NCBI GenBank assembly: GCA_046758085.1
Contig: JBHHZP010000047.1
Location: forward strand, 1 to 23,422
From: VRUB01 sp046758085
Lineage (GTDB): Bacteria; Pseudomonadota; Gammaproteobacteria; Acidiferrobacterales; SPGG2
Length of the DNA stretch: 23,422 bases
Direction of reading: 5' to 3'
Shown: positions 1 to 9,875 of the stretch, in pieces
Position numbering within the stretch: position 1 is the stretch's first letter
How the letters are laid out: each line of letters begins with the position of its first letter
The notes under the pieces: generated by a model
The model's input: the letters and a program-made list of their open reading frames with translations, nothing else
What the model was told of the DNA's origin: nothing
The model's database searches: none
Translations under genes and position numbers: made by a program

Positions 1-565
1 CGATGAGATAACTGTCGCGGTGAAACGTAAACACTTTCGTGTAGCGCACGCCGTCCCGACCCTGCCAGCGCAACGGGACCTTGAGCTCATCCTGGCCCGC
101 TGCCATAACATAGCGTTGGCTGTCAGCGGTGTAACGTGTGTTGTGATTAGGGTACTCGCGCCCGCTGCCGATCAAACCGGATTGGGTAATGTACATTTCC
201 TTGCGGTCGTCGCTCAACAACCTAAACGGTTTGTCGGGCTGGTCGACGGACACCGGATACTGGCGCAGCTTGAGGTCGCGCAGGCCCCCGCCAACGGCGT
301 CGATGACCACCTCCAGAACGTCGGTGGTAACCTTGATGCGAGTGCCGCGCGGCAAGCTCACGGGTGTGCTGGGTGCTGGCGTGGCTGGCGCCGGAGTCGC
401 GGTGGGGCTTGAGGCTTGCGGTGGCGGTGCCTCCGGTACGTCCTGCTGCGCAGGTGCCTTCGCTTCCGGGGCGGGGGCGGGTTGGTGCTCTTGTTGCCAG
501 GCCTGGAAGATCAAGAACAGGATGATTCCCAGAGCGATGATTAGCAAGAATCTCTGATTATCCAT
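1..565 (-). CDS. yidC: Membrane protein insertase YidC, N-terminal part (cut by window edge)
   Basis: YidC inserts and folds inner-membrane proteins, alone or with SecYEG. Only the first 188 codons are inside the window and the gene continues past base 1. The reading starts MDNQRFLLIIALGIILFLIF, the typical gammaproteobacterial N-terminal membrane anchor with a conserved MDxQR opening. A proline/alanine-rich low-complexity linker (about residues 29-70) follows, and then the start of the periplasmic beta-sandwich domain (TRIKVTTDVLEVVIDAVGG and onward). The ATG at 563-565 overlaps the end of yidD by 8 bases, which suggests translational coupling. The position downstream of rpmH-rnpA-yidD is the canonical one. 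The transmembrane insertase core lies outside the window and cannot be judged. Confidence 0.93.
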   Translation of the reverse strand, partial: MDNQRFLLIIALGIILFLIFQAWQQEHQPAPAPEAKAPAQQDVPEAPPPQASSPTATPAPATPAPSTPVSLPRGTRIKVTTDVLEVVIDAVGGGLRDLKLRQYPVSVDQPDKPFRLLSDDRKEMYITQSGLIGSGREYPNHNTRYTADSQRYVMAAGQDELKVPLRWQGRDGVRYTKVFTFHRDSYLI

Positions 566-806
566 GGCCCGGCCCGGCCCTTCGAGCGCCGCCTGGGCTC
601 GGTACGGGATCATATCCCCCTGCGCGCCATGGGTGACAGCGCGACAAGCGCCTGGCGCTTAGCCACAAACCGCGAACGTTGCCATGCTCGCGAATGGCAT
701 GCAGTGCGTACTCCGAGCAAGTGGGATAAAACCGGCAATGCGAGCCGAGGGCGGGGCTTATAAAATAGCGGTAGCCGCGTATCAACGCTATGAGGAGCTT
801 TTGCAT
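558..806 (-). CDS. yidD: Membrane protein insertion efficiency factor YidD
   Basis: A small 82-residue protein of the YidD family, which helps YidC-dependent insertion at the inner face of the membrane. The N-terminal amphipathic helix (MQKLLIALIRGYRYFISP) and the family signature with conserved cysteines, HCRFYPTCSEYA followed by RLSRCHPW and GGYDPVP, are all present. The length is normal for the family. The start overlaps the end of rnpA by 19 bases and the stop overlaps yidC by 8 bases, so the four genes rpmH-rnpA-yidD-yidC form one compressed unit. The short tail after DPVP is variable in this family. Confidence 0.95.
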   Translation of the reverse strand: MQKLLIALIRGYRYFISPALGSHCRFYPTCSEYALHAIREHGNVRGLWLSARRLSRCHPWRAGGYDPVPSPGGARRAGPGHG

Positions 807-1168
807 TTTCCTACTATGTTCGTCCAGTGCCGCTCGAGTGAAGCCATTAGCCGGCCCGCTTCGGCCGCAGCGGCCTCGCGGTGCGCCACCACTACAAGAT
901 CGAGGCCTGCCAGCGCCTGCTGGTGTCGCCGTACAGACTCCCGTATGTGCCGCTTGAGGCGATTGCGCACCACCGCCCGCAGCGAGACCTTGCGTGACAC
1001 CACGAGACCTAAACGCAAATGCGGCAATGCATTGGCCACAACATAAACGGCGAAACAGCGGTCGTGTGTTTTACATCCTTGACGCAACACGACGCTAAAG
1101 GCCGATGATCGCAGTAGGCGGTATCTCTTGGGAAGCCCCCCGCGGCTAGACGCACGGGCTGGTGTCAA
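788..1168 (-). CDS. rnpA: Ribonuclease P protein component
   Basis: This is the protein subunit of RNase P, which binds the catalytic RNA and helps recognise the 5' leader of pre-tRNAs. The 126-residue product has LPKRYRLLRSSAFSVVL near the N-terminus and the RNR RNA-binding signature RAVVRNRLKRHIRES around residues 64-78. The assigned start is a TTG at 1168, five bases after the rpmH stop. No ATG lies in frame before the conserved LPKRYRLL block, so TTG is the best candidate, and its exact position is inferred. Co-transcription with rpmH is expected from the spacing. Confidence 0.93.
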   Translation of the reverse strand: MTPARASSRGGLPKRYRLLRSSAFSVVLRQGCKTHDRCFAVYVVANALPHLRLGLVVSRKVSLRAVVRNRLKRHIRESVRRHQQALAGLDLVVVAHREAAAAEAGRLMASLERHWTNIVGKCKSSS

Positions 1169-1173
1169 GTTAA

Positions 1174-1308
1174 TCAGGCACTCAACCGTGTCCGGCCTTT
1201 GGCGCGGCGGGCGTTGAGCACGGCGCGACCGCCGACTGTACGCATGCGTGCACGAAAGCCGTGATTGCGTTTGCGTTTTAATGCGCTTGGCTGATATGTC
1301 CTTTTCAT
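1174..1308 (-). CDS. rpmH: 50S ribosomal protein L34
   Basis: A 44-residue, very basic protein reading MKRTYQPSALKRKRNHGFRA and ending KGRTRLSA, which is unmistakably L34 of the large ribosomal subunit. The ATG is at 1306-1308 and the TGA at 1174-1176. It is the first gene of the leftward rpmH-rnpA-yidD-yidC unit and faces dnaA across a 182-base divergent gap, as in most gammaproteobacteria. Confidence 0.97.
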   Translation of the reverse strand: MKRTYQPSALKRKRNHGFRARMRTVGGRAVLNARRAKGRTRLSA

Positions 1309-1490
1309 TCGTAGCTGGACCCAGATAGTTGTGCTCGCCGCGGATGGGGCGTGAAACTTACTGCCTTCATGATACCTTTGTCAACTACCAGAAAATGCAA
1401 GCCTCTGTATCCATTGAATTAGACACGCGGCTGTGGATTGACTGAAGATTTGGCGATAGACTCTCGGCCCCCCACTGCTCAACCAGAACG
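1309..1490. promoter_or_regulatory. Divergent rpmH/dnaA intergenic region
   Basis: This 182-base gap must carry the promoters for rpmH (leftward) and dnaA (rightward). On the minus strand a TTGACA hexamer lies at 1379-1384 and a TATCAT -10-like hexamer at 1369-1374, but the two are not at standard spacing to each other, so no promoter can be fixed with confidence. A weak DnaA-box-like nonamer (two mismatches to the consensus) lies at 1432-1440 on the minus strand. dnaA autoregulation through it is possible but unproven. Confidence 0.4.
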
Positions 1491-2834
1491 ATGACAATGA
1501 CGGCACCACGACTCTGGACCAACTGCTTAGCGCATTTGCAACAAGAGCTCTCGGCGCAGCAGTTCAACACATGGATCCGGCCGTTGCAGGCGATCAAGGA
1601 TGAGCAAGCGCTGCGGCTGCTGGCGCCTAACCGCTTCGTAATGCAATGGGTTAAGGATCGGTTCATGGAACGCATCGCTGAACTTGCGATGCAGTATAGC
1701 GGCACGGCTAGGTTGACGGTATCGGTGGAGGTGGGCGAGCATGAGCGCCCTGTGCGCGGTAGCGAGCGTGTAGTGGCGTCGGGGACACGGGTAACAAGAA
1801 AGCTTGGGCCTGTAATGGGGCGGTTGAATCCCGACTTCAGCTTCGACGGTCATGTGGAGGGAAAATCCAATCAACTCGCGCGAGCGGCAGCGAGGCAAGT
1901 AGGCGAAAACCCTGGCGTGGCCTACAACCCGCTTTTCATCTACGGTGGTGTGGGGCTTGGCAAGACACACCTGATGCAGGCGGCTGGCAATTTGATGCTG
2001 GAGCATAATCAGCGTGTGAATGTAGCGTATATTCATTCCGAGCGATTTGTCGCGGACATGGTGCGGGCACTGCAACACAATGCGATCAATGAATTCAAGA
2101 AATTCTACCGTTCGCTCGATGCCTTGCTTATCGATGACATTCAGTTCTTCGTTCGTAAAGAGCGCTCTCAAGAAGAATTCTTCCATACTTTCAATGCCTT
2201 ACTGGAAGGTCAACGCCAGGTAATTATTACTGCAGATCGCTTCCCGAAGGAGTTAGTTGGGGTAGCCGAGCGCTTAGTGTCGCGTTTTGGCTCGGGTCTC
2301 ACCGTAGCCATTGAGCCACCCGAGCTCGAAATGCGTGTGGCAATATTAATCAAAAAGGCTGCTGCTGAAGGCGCCGCGCTATCTGAAGAGGTGGCATTTT
2401 TCATAGCGAAACGCGTGCGCTCTAATGTACGTGAACTGGAGGGCGCCTTACGGCGTGTAATGGCTAATGCGTACTTCACGGGGCGGCTAGTTGATGTGGA
2501 GCTGGCCAACGAAAGCCTCAAAGATCTACTGGCATTCCAAGACCGCCTAGTTACCATACAGAATATCCAGAAGACAGTGGCGGAGTACTACAAGATTAGG
2601 GTGGCAGACCTTCATTCGAAGCGCCGCTCACGCCAAGTAGCACGGCCTCGGCAAGTGGCAATGACGCTGGCCAAAGAGCTTACTACACACAGTCTCCCAG
2701 AGATCGGTGACGCTTTCGGTGGGCGCGACCACACCACCGTCCTACATGCATGCCGACGGATAACGGCTCTTGTAAACAGCGACGTTAGAATAAAGGAGGA
2801 CTACGACAATCTCACGAAGATCCTTACAAGCTAA
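1491..2834 (+). CDS. dnaA: Chromosomal replication initiator DnaA
   Basis: DnaA binds DnaA boxes at oriC as an ATP-dependent oligomer, melts the origin and loads the DnaB helicase. The 447-residue product shows all four domains. Domain I is at about residues 8-80, followed by a short linker. The AAA+ core has Walker A GGVGLGKTH (152-160), Walker B ALLIDDIQFF (211-220) and sensor-2 NVRELEGALRRV (312-323). Domain IV is a DNA-binding domain with the signature GDAFGGRDHTTVLHACRRI (406-424). The box VII arginines are kept (AERLVSRF), but the usual tryptophan after it is serine (FGSG rather than FGWG), and the linker is short. The second ATG, two codons in, is an alternative start, and no strong Shine-Dalgarno sequence is visible. 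It is followed by the likely oriC and then dnaN. Confidence 0.98.
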   Translation: MTMTAPRLWTNCLAHLQQELSAQQFNTWIRPLQAIKDEQALRLLAPNRFVMQWVKDRFMERIAELAMQYSGTARLTVSVEVGEHERPVRGSERVVASGTRVTRKLGPVMGRLNPDFSFDGHVEGKSNQLARAAARQVGENPGVAYNPLFIYGGVGLGKTHLMQAAGNLMLEHNQRVNVAYIHSERFVADMVRALQHNAINEFKKFYRSLDALLIDDIQFFVRKERSQEEFFHTFNALLEGQRQVIITADRFPKELVGVAERLVSRFGSGLTVAIEPPELEMRVAILIKKAAAEGAALSEEVAFFIAKRVRSNVRELEGALRRVMANAYFTGRLVDVELANESLKDLLAFQDRLVTIQNIQKTVAEYYKIRVADLHSKRRSRQVARPRQVAMTLAKELTTHSLPEIGDAFGGRDHTTVLHACRRITALVNSDVRIKEDYDNLTKILTS

Positions 2835-2835
2835 C

Positions 2836-2844
2836 TGTGCATAA
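2836..2844 (-). promoter_or_regulatory. DnaA box
   Basis: Reads TTATGCACA on the minus strand and matches the consensus TTWTNCACA at every position. It begins two bases after the dnaA stop codon. Confidence 0.6.
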
Positions 2845-2894
2845 CCTTGCCACCAACTACGGTATAGGCAGAGACAAAAGGTGCTTCGCCGAAG

Positions 2895-2903
2895 TTATGC
2901 ACC
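2895..2903 (+). promoter_or_regulatory. DnaA box-like site
   Basis: Reads TTATGCACC on the plus strand, with one mismatch (last base) to TTWTNCACA. It is inside the proposed oriC, between the two better boxes. Confidence 0.4.
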
Positions 2904-3005
2904 ACTGTTCAGCGTTAACACACAGAGTTAGGCCTACGGCTTCACACAACCTAAAATACACGCCTCGTCAAGGGTAGAAGTGCCAAGGATAACGTCGACC
3001 ATAGC

Positions 3006-3014
3006 TTATACACA
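3006..3014 (+). promoter_or_regulatory. DnaA box
   Basis: Reads TTATACACA on the plus strand, a full match to TTWTNCACA. It lies directly next to the AT-rich stretch, where a box would guide DnaA onto the unwinding region. Confidence 0.6.
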
Positions 3015-3018
3015 GGGC

Positions 3019-3076
3019 TTATAACAACAATAATTCTCTTAAATATAATAATAATATATTTAAGGATACAATAAGG
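3019..3076. other. AT-rich candidate DNA unwinding element
   Basis: About 58 bases almost free of G and C, built from repeated AATAATA and ATATATT units, in an otherwise GC-rich window. It sits immediately 3' of the TTATACACA box and upstream of dnaN, the arrangement expected for an origin melting site. It may also carry the dnaN promoter. Confidence 0.5.
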
Positions 3077-3120
3077 CTATGACACATCACATCAACAACC
3101 ATAAACAGCTCTCGTAATTT

Positions 3121-4221
3121 ATGAACCTAATAATTGCTCGAGACGAATTGCTAAAGCCCCTAGGCTATGTAACTGGAGTGGTTGAGCGCAGGCAGACGCT
3201 GCCGGTTTTGTCGAATGTGCTTATCCGATCGGACGGCGAGAACCTCAGCCTAACCGGCACCGATCTGGAGGTAGAAGTCGTAGCAGCTGTGAAGCCGCGC
3301 GCAGTAGACGAAGGAACGATAACGGTGCCAGCACGAAAGCTGTACGACATTTGTCGGGCACTGCCGGCAGGGGCAGAAATAAAGCTGGAAGTCAGTGGCG
3401 AAAAAGCAGTGCTACGCTCAGGAAAGAGCCGGTTTACGCTATTGACCTTGCCAGGAGCCGATTTCCCAAATGTGGAAGTCGGCACTTGGGATATCACGTT
3501 TACCATGGCTCAGGAGCAGCTGAAGCGGCTACTGGAGCGCACCCAGTTTTGCATGGCGCATCAGGACGTACGTTACTATCTCAACGGTTTGTTGCTGGAG
3601 CTGGGTGAGGACAGGCTGCGTGCTGTAGCCACCGATGGGCACCGGATGGGGCTTAGTGAGGTAAAATTATCAGCAGGTGAGACCGCCGAGCGCCAGGCAA
3701 TTGTGCCGCGCAAGGGGGCGCTGGAGGTTGGGCGATTTCTCGCAGCCATCCAGGAGACGACAGAGGTCAGGCTGAGCCCTAATCACATCCGAGTGAGCGT
3801 GGAGGATATAACCCTGACCTCTAAGCTGGTGGACGGCAGGTTCCCGGATTACACACAAGTAATCTCTCCATCATATCAACAGGTAATGCGGATCGGGCGG
3901 GCGGCACTGGGAGAAGCGCTTGGGCGTGTGGCCATTCTGGCTAATGAGAAATACCACGGTGCGCGCTTTACGCTGCAGTCAGACCTGTTGGTGGTGACTG
4001 CACATAACGCTGAACAGGAAGAGGCTAAAGAGGAGATAGCTGCAAGTTATGGCGGCAAGGAGATCGAAATTGGCTTCAATGTGAATTATTTCATTGACGC
4101 CGTGAATGCCCTTGAGGGAGAAGAAATCGAACTCGGAGTCAATGACCCCAATAGTAGTTGCGTGCTGCAGTCACCCGGCAGTAGCGGTACCCGCTACATA
4201 GTGATGCCTATGCGGCTGTAG
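3121..4221 (+). CDS. dnaN: DNA polymerase III beta subunit (sliding clamp)
   Basis: DnaN forms the dimeric ring clamp that tethers DNA polymerase III and many repair factors to DNA. The 366-residue length is normal. The N-terminal block (ELLKPLGYVTGVVERRQTLP), the internal repeat with VATDGHRMG, and the C-terminal end YIVMPMRL are all typical, and the three clamp domains appear complete. The start is an ATG at the edge of the AT-rich origin region with no obvious Shine-Dalgarno sequence. recF begins 38 bases after its stop, so dnaN-recF co-transcription is likely. Confidence 0.98.
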   Translation: MNLIIARDELLKPLGYVTGVVERRQTLPVLSNVLIRSDGENLSLTGTDLEVEVVAAVKPRAVDEGTITVPARKLYDICRALPAGAEIKLEVSGEKAVLRSGKSRFTLLTLPGADFPNVEVGTWDITFTMAQEQLKRLLERTQFCMAHQDVRYYLNGLLLELGEDRLRAVATDGHRMGLSEVKLSAGETAERQAIVPRKGALEVGRFLAAIQETTEVRLSPNHIRVSVEDITLTSKLVDGRFPDYTQVISPSYQQVMRIGRAALGEALGRVAILANEKYHGARFTLQSDLLVVTAHNAEQEEAKEEIAASYGGKEIEIGFNVNYFIDAVNALEGEEIELGVNDPNSSCVLQSPGSSGTRYIVMPMRL

Positions 4222-4259
4222 TCAGCGAGCGCTACAGTTCCGCCGAGACCAAGGCGAAG

Positions 4260-4940
4260 ATGCCACTGACCCTGCTCGAGGCCGATAACCTGCGCATCGT
4301 TGAACACGCTACCCTCGAGCCAGGGCCGCACCTGAACGTCATTGCGGGACCAAATGGCAGCGGCAAGACCACCCTGCTGGAAGCAATCCATTTGCTTGCG
4401 CTGGGGCGCACATTCCGCAGCGGGCGCATGGCCCAACTGGTGCGTACGAGCGCTGACGCACTGACCGTACGCGGCTGCTGGCACACGCTCTCAGGCGAGG
4501 CAGTGACGATTGGAATTGAACGAACGACAACCGCGCGACGCATTCATATCAACGGACAGACCGCACTCACAATAGGGGCGCTGGCGCGCGTGATGCCCTT
4601 GCAGGTGACCGGACCGGAGAGTTGCTACCTATTCACGCACAGTGCGCGCTATCGGCGGGGCATGATCGACTGGGGGCTGTTCCACGTGGAACCCCAGTTC
4701 TACCCGCTCTGGTCGCGCTACCAGCGCGCCCTGCGGCAACGGAACGCCGTGTTATTGCTGGACGATTTAGCCGGAGAGCTTGACGCGCAACGCCGCCAAA
4801 GACTGCTTGCTGCCCTGGGCAGCCTGGGGGCACAGGCGTTTATTACCGTGACGGAGGCCAGCCGTATGGTGACGCGCGCGGGACAAACCAGGGTGTTCCA
4901 CGTGGAACAAGGGCGACTGAGGGTCAGTGAGAGCGCCTGA
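4260..4940 (+). CDS. recF: RecF, internally deleted (about 130 central residues missing)
   Basis: RecF is an SMC/ABC-like ATPase that works with RecO and RecR to load RecA on gapped DNA, and it is normally about 357-365 residues. Here it is 226. Residues 1-163 match the usual N-terminal half, with Walker A GPNGSGKT at 30-37 and the conserved YRRGMIDWGLFHVEP at 131-145. The reading then jumps from RYQRALRQRNA straight to VLLLDDLAGELD (Walker B, 164-175) and the normal C-terminal block. The lost segment contains the middle arm domain and the ABC signature (SRGQ in E. coli) needed for ATP-driven dimerisation. The junction is near 4746-4751 and the frame is kept, so there is no stop or shift. The product is probably inactive as RecF. 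A real deletion is more likely than chance, although assembly error cannot be excluded. Confidence 0.85.
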   Translation: MPLTLLEADNLRIVEHATLEPGPHLNVIAGPNGSGKTTLLEAIHLLALGRTFRSGRMAQLVRTSADALTVRGCWHTLSGEAVTIGIERTTTARRIHINGQTALTIGALARVMPLQVTGPESCYLFTHSARYRRGMIDWGLFHVEPQFYPLWSRYQRALRQRNAVLLLDDLAGELDAQRRQRLLAALGSLGAQAFITVTEASRMVTRAGQTRVFHVEQGRLRVSESA

Positions 4941-4967
4941 CCCGGGCGGCGCAGGGGCGTCGGGGTA

Positions 4968-4998
4968 TTGTGCCACGAGCGCGGCGGCTTCATATATA
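4968..4998 (+). promoter_or_regulatory. Possible gyrB promoter
   Basis: A TTGTGC hexamer (4968-4973) is followed after 17-19 bases by an AT-rich CATATATATT stretch (4991-5000) that can provide a -10 element. The 143-base recF-gyrB gap has an abrupt AT-rich patch at about 4991-5020 that stands out from the surrounding sequence. A short imperfect inverted repeat, AGTAA...TTACT (5002-5021), follows. The -35 match is weak. Confidence 0.3.
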
Positions 4999-5083
4999 TT
5001 AAGTAATAAAATTGTTTTACTGCTCGTGCGCCGAGCCCGCCGCGGCCACAAATGCTAACATAGCATGCCGCACACTGATAAAT

Positions 5084-7516
<2,433 letters not shown>

Positions 7517-7634
7517 CCGCCCCGGTGAGGCGCGCCGCCATCCGCAGCCCAAGGCAGTCCGCCCGCCCGATCCACCGAATAACTCGTTGATTGTATTTAT
7601 TTTTCCAGGAGGGAGAGGTACGCGCACGCATCCA

Positions 7635-8018
7635 TTAGTGCAGCGTACGGGGCATGCTCAGCGTGAACTGCGGGATCGGGGCCTCAAATGCGGCGCCGTC
7701 GTCCGCCACCATTTGATAGCTCCCATGCATGGTACCGACCGGCGTCTGCAGGATGGCGCCGCTGGTGTACTCAAAGCGCATGCCAGGCTCGAGATAAGGC
7801 TGCCGTCCGACCACCCCCTCGCCACGCACCTCTTGGACCTTGCTGTTGGCGTCAGTGATGATCCAGTGCCGCGTCAATAGTCGCGCCGGAAGGGTGCCGG
7901 CATTAGCAATCGTAATGGTGTAAGCAAATACGTAACGCTGTATTTCCGGCGCGGACTGCTCGGCGAGATACGCAGTCTTCACCGAAACATCAATACGGTA
8001 CTTGCTGGACACTGCCAT
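7635..8018 (-). CDS. apaG: ApaG domain protein (Co2+/Mg2+ efflux-associated family)
   Basis: ApaG is a 127-residue fibronectin-III-like protein. In enterobacteria it is linked to divalent cation tolerance and is encoded with apaH, and its biochemical role is still unclear. The family blocks YVFAYTITIANAG, LLTRHWIITDANSKVQEVRGEGVVGRQP and the PGMRFEYTSGAILQTPVGTMHGSYQM region are all visible, and the length is normal. It lies 67 bases downstream of apaH on the same strand, as the last gene of a pip-apaH-apaG run, and converges with gyrB. Confidence 0.95.
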   Translation of the reverse strand: MAVSSKYRIDVSVKTAYLAEQSAPEIQRYVFAYTITIANAGTLPARLLTRHWIITDANSKVQEVRGEGVVGRQPYLEPGMRFEYTSGAILQTPVGTMHGSYQMVADDGAAFEAPIPQFTLSMPRTLH

Positions 8019-8085
8019 GCTGTATGCCTTTAATGGCCGATCTCGACGACGGCATTTTGCACTAATAATCGCGCCACGGGTACTG

Positions 8086-8913
8086 CTAAGGCGCCTGATG
8101 TTGGGCGCAGCGCACGCGAAAGAATTGCCGCTGTGCGCTATCCAGCCGCACCGCCGTCAACGCGCCTCCCCAAAGGCAGCCCGTATCGAGCGCGATCACA
8201 CCATCGCGCTGCCACACACCGAGGGTCGACCAGTGGCCAAATATAACAGTGAGGTTGCGGGAACGGCGCTGCGGAATCTGGAACCAGGGTATCAGGTGGC
8301 GCGGCTGCGATCCCGGGGCCCCCACCGGACGCAGGTCCATGCGGCCATCGCGATCGCAGTAACGTAGACGCGTAAAGGCGTTGATAATCACGCGCACCCG
8401 GTTCCAGCCGCTCAGAGAGCCGTCCCAGCTGTCCGGTGCGTCGCCATACATATGGTGCAAGAGCTCGGAATATGCCGGGCCGCGCAGCTGCGCCTCGACC
8501 TCCGCCGCCAAGGCGCGAGCGCGCCCAAGATCCCATTGTGGAAGCAGTCCGGCATGGATCAGGGTAAAGCCAAGGCCTGCGCCGTGGTACAGCAGCGGTC
8601 GTGCACGCAACCAGTCGAGTAGCGCGTCACGATCCTCGGCACCAAGCAGGTCTGCAAAAGTGTCGGCAGCGCCACACGGGCGCGCGCCGGCGGCGACCGC
8701 AAGCAGATGCAGATCGTGATTACCGAGCACGGCGATCGCGTTGCCTCCCAGGTCCTTGACAAACCGCACAACATCGGCCGAGCGCGGGCCGCGGTTGACG
8801 AGGTCACCGGTGAACCACAACGTATCGTGCGCGCGGTCGAAACGCAGCTGCGCCAGCAATGCAGCCAGCTCGTCGTAGCACCCCTGGACGTCGCCGATGG
8901 CATAGACCGCCAT
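8086..8913 (-). CDS. apaH: Symmetrical bis(5'-nucleosyl)-tetraphosphatase ApaH
   Basis: ApaH hydrolyses diadenosine tetraphosphate (Ap4A) and related alarmones to two ADP, and removes Np4 caps from RNA in E. coli. The 275-residue protein carries the metallophosphatase (PPP-family) motifs GDVQGC near residue 7, GDLVNRGP at about 36-43 and GNHDLHL at about 64-70, followed by the ApaH-specific HAGLLPQWDL and FGHWSTLGV blocks. The start codon overlaps the stop of the upstream pip gene by one base, so the two are translationally coupled. Length and motif order are normal. Confidence 0.96.
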   Translation of the reverse strand: MAVYAIGDVQGCYDELAALLAQLRFDRAHDTLWFTGDLVNRGPRSADVVRFVKDLGGNAIAVLGNHDLHLLAVAAGARPCGAADTFADLLGAEDRDALLDWLRARPLLYHGAGLGFTLIHAGLLPQWDLGRARALAAEVEAQLRGPAYSELLHHMYGDAPDSWDGSLSGWNRVRVIINAFTRLRYCDRDGRMDLRPVGAPGSQPRHLIPWFQIPQRRSRNLTVIFGHWSTLGVWQRDGVIALDTGCLWGGALTAVRLDSAQRQFFRVRCAQHQAP

Positions 8914-9875
8914 CAGGACGATCCGCGAATCACGCGCTCGGCCATTTCGATCCCGGCCAGCACAAGCGCATTGACGATGCCGGGCTCAGAGGCCGAATGT
9001 CCCGCCTCGGGAACGATCTCCAGACGCGCGTCGGGCCAGGCACGCTGAAGGTCGAAGGCGCTCTCGAGCGGGCAGATCATGTCGTAGCGCCCATGAATGA
9101 TAACCCCGGGCATCCCGCGCAGGCGGTACGCGTCGCGCAGGATCTGGTCGGGCTCAAGGAAGGTGTTGTTGATGAAATAATGCGCCCCAATCCGCGCCAG
9201 TGCTACGGCGGTATGGGGCGAGCCGAAAAACTCTATAACATGCGTGTTGCGCCCCAGGGTGGCGGCGCGCCCTTCCCACAAAGACCACGCCTTGGCGCAC
9301 GCCATGCGTGCGAGCTCATCGTCACCGATAAGACGACGGTAATGCGCCGCCAGCAAGTCGTGCCGCTCCTCGTGCGGAATTGGCGCCAGAAACTCCTGCC
9401 AGTACTCTGGAAAGACACGCCCCGCACCATCCTGATAGAACCATCGGATCTCGCGTGGCCGACAAAGAAAGGTCCCGCGCAAAATCAGCCCGAGCACCCG
9501 CTGCGGATGCGACTCGGCGTAGAGCAGGCTCAGCGCCGAACCCCAGGACCCGCCCAGCAGCAGCCAGCGATTGATGCCAAGGTGCCCGCGCAAGAGCTCC
9601 AGGTCGGCCAGCAGGTGCTGGGTGGTGTTTGACTCCAGGCTTGCATGCGGCGTGGACCGCCCTGCCCCGCGCTGGTCGAACAACACCATCCGATACACAT
9701 TCGGGTCGAGAAAGCGCCGGTGGTAGGGCTCGATCCCGGCCCCTGGGCCGCCGTGTACCAGCAACACCGGCACACCCTCGGGGTTGCCGCACTCCTCTAC
9801 ATGCAGCACGTGTAGCGAATCGACGGCAAGCCGCTGTGTGGCGTAGGGCTGGATGTCGGGATAGAGCTTGCGCAT
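8913..9875 (-). CDS. pip: Proline iminopeptidase (alpha/beta-hydrolase, S33 family)
   Basis: This enzyme cleaves N-terminal proline from peptides in the cytoplasm. The reading MRKLYPDIQPYATQRLAVD is the usual family start. The oxyanion-hole motif LVHGGPGAG, the nucleophile elbow GGSWGSALS, the acid in GRYDMICP and the histidine in EAGHSASEPG complete the catalytic triad, and FDQRGAGRS is also typical. The frame is open upstream to 10010, but those residues are arginine- and glycine-rich and unlike the family. An AGGAGG sits 13 bases before the ATG at 9873-9875, so that start is preferred and gives 320 residues. It is the first gene of the pip-apaH-apaG run. Confidence 0.94.
   Translation of the reverse strand: MRKLYPDIQPYATQRLAVDSLHVLHVEECGNPEGVPVLLVHGGPGAGIEPYHRRFLDPNVYRMVLFDQRGAGRSTPHASLESNTTQHLLADLELLRGHLGINRWLLLGGSWGSALSLLYAESHPQRVLGLILRGTFLCRPREIRWFYQDGAGRVFPEYWQEFLAPIPHEERHDLLAAHYRRLIGDDELARMACAKAWSLWEGRAATLGRNTHVIEFFGSPHTAVALARIGAHYFINNTFLEPDQILRDAYRLRGMPGVIIHGRYDMICPLESAFDLQRAWPDARLEIVPEAGHSASEPGIVNALVLAGIEMAERVIRGSS

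Larger units (their letters stand above)
2835..3120. other. Probable replication origin (oriC) between dnaA and dnaN
   Basis: This 286-base non-coding gap has a clear base-composition shift. It contains nonamers matching the DnaA box (TTATNCACA) at 2836-2844 (minus) and 3006-3014 (plus), and an 8 of 9 match at 2895-2903. A strongly AT-rich stretch at about 3019-3076, made of AATAATA-like runs, could serve as the unwinding element. The dnaA-dnaN gap is a known origin site in many bacteria. The number of boxes is modest, so the neighbouring rpmH-dnaA gap or the recF-gyrB gap could contribute. dnaN transcription must also begin here or be read through from dnaA. Confidence 0.7.

Noticed and set aside
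20..557. Two overlapping plus-strand open frames at the left edge
   Set aside because: They are antisense to the well-supported N-terminal part of yidC and have no family features. The long frames come from the GC-rich proline/alanine linker.
5012..5083. Longer GyrB starting at 5012
   Set aside because: The extra 24 residues do not resemble any GyrB N-terminus and fall in the AT-rich promoter-like gap. The ATGs at 5084/5087 match family starts.
7605..7634. AGGAGGGAGAGG on the plus strand after gyrB, resembling a ribosome binding site
   Set aside because: No credible plus-strand gene follows, and the open frame there is antisense to apaG.
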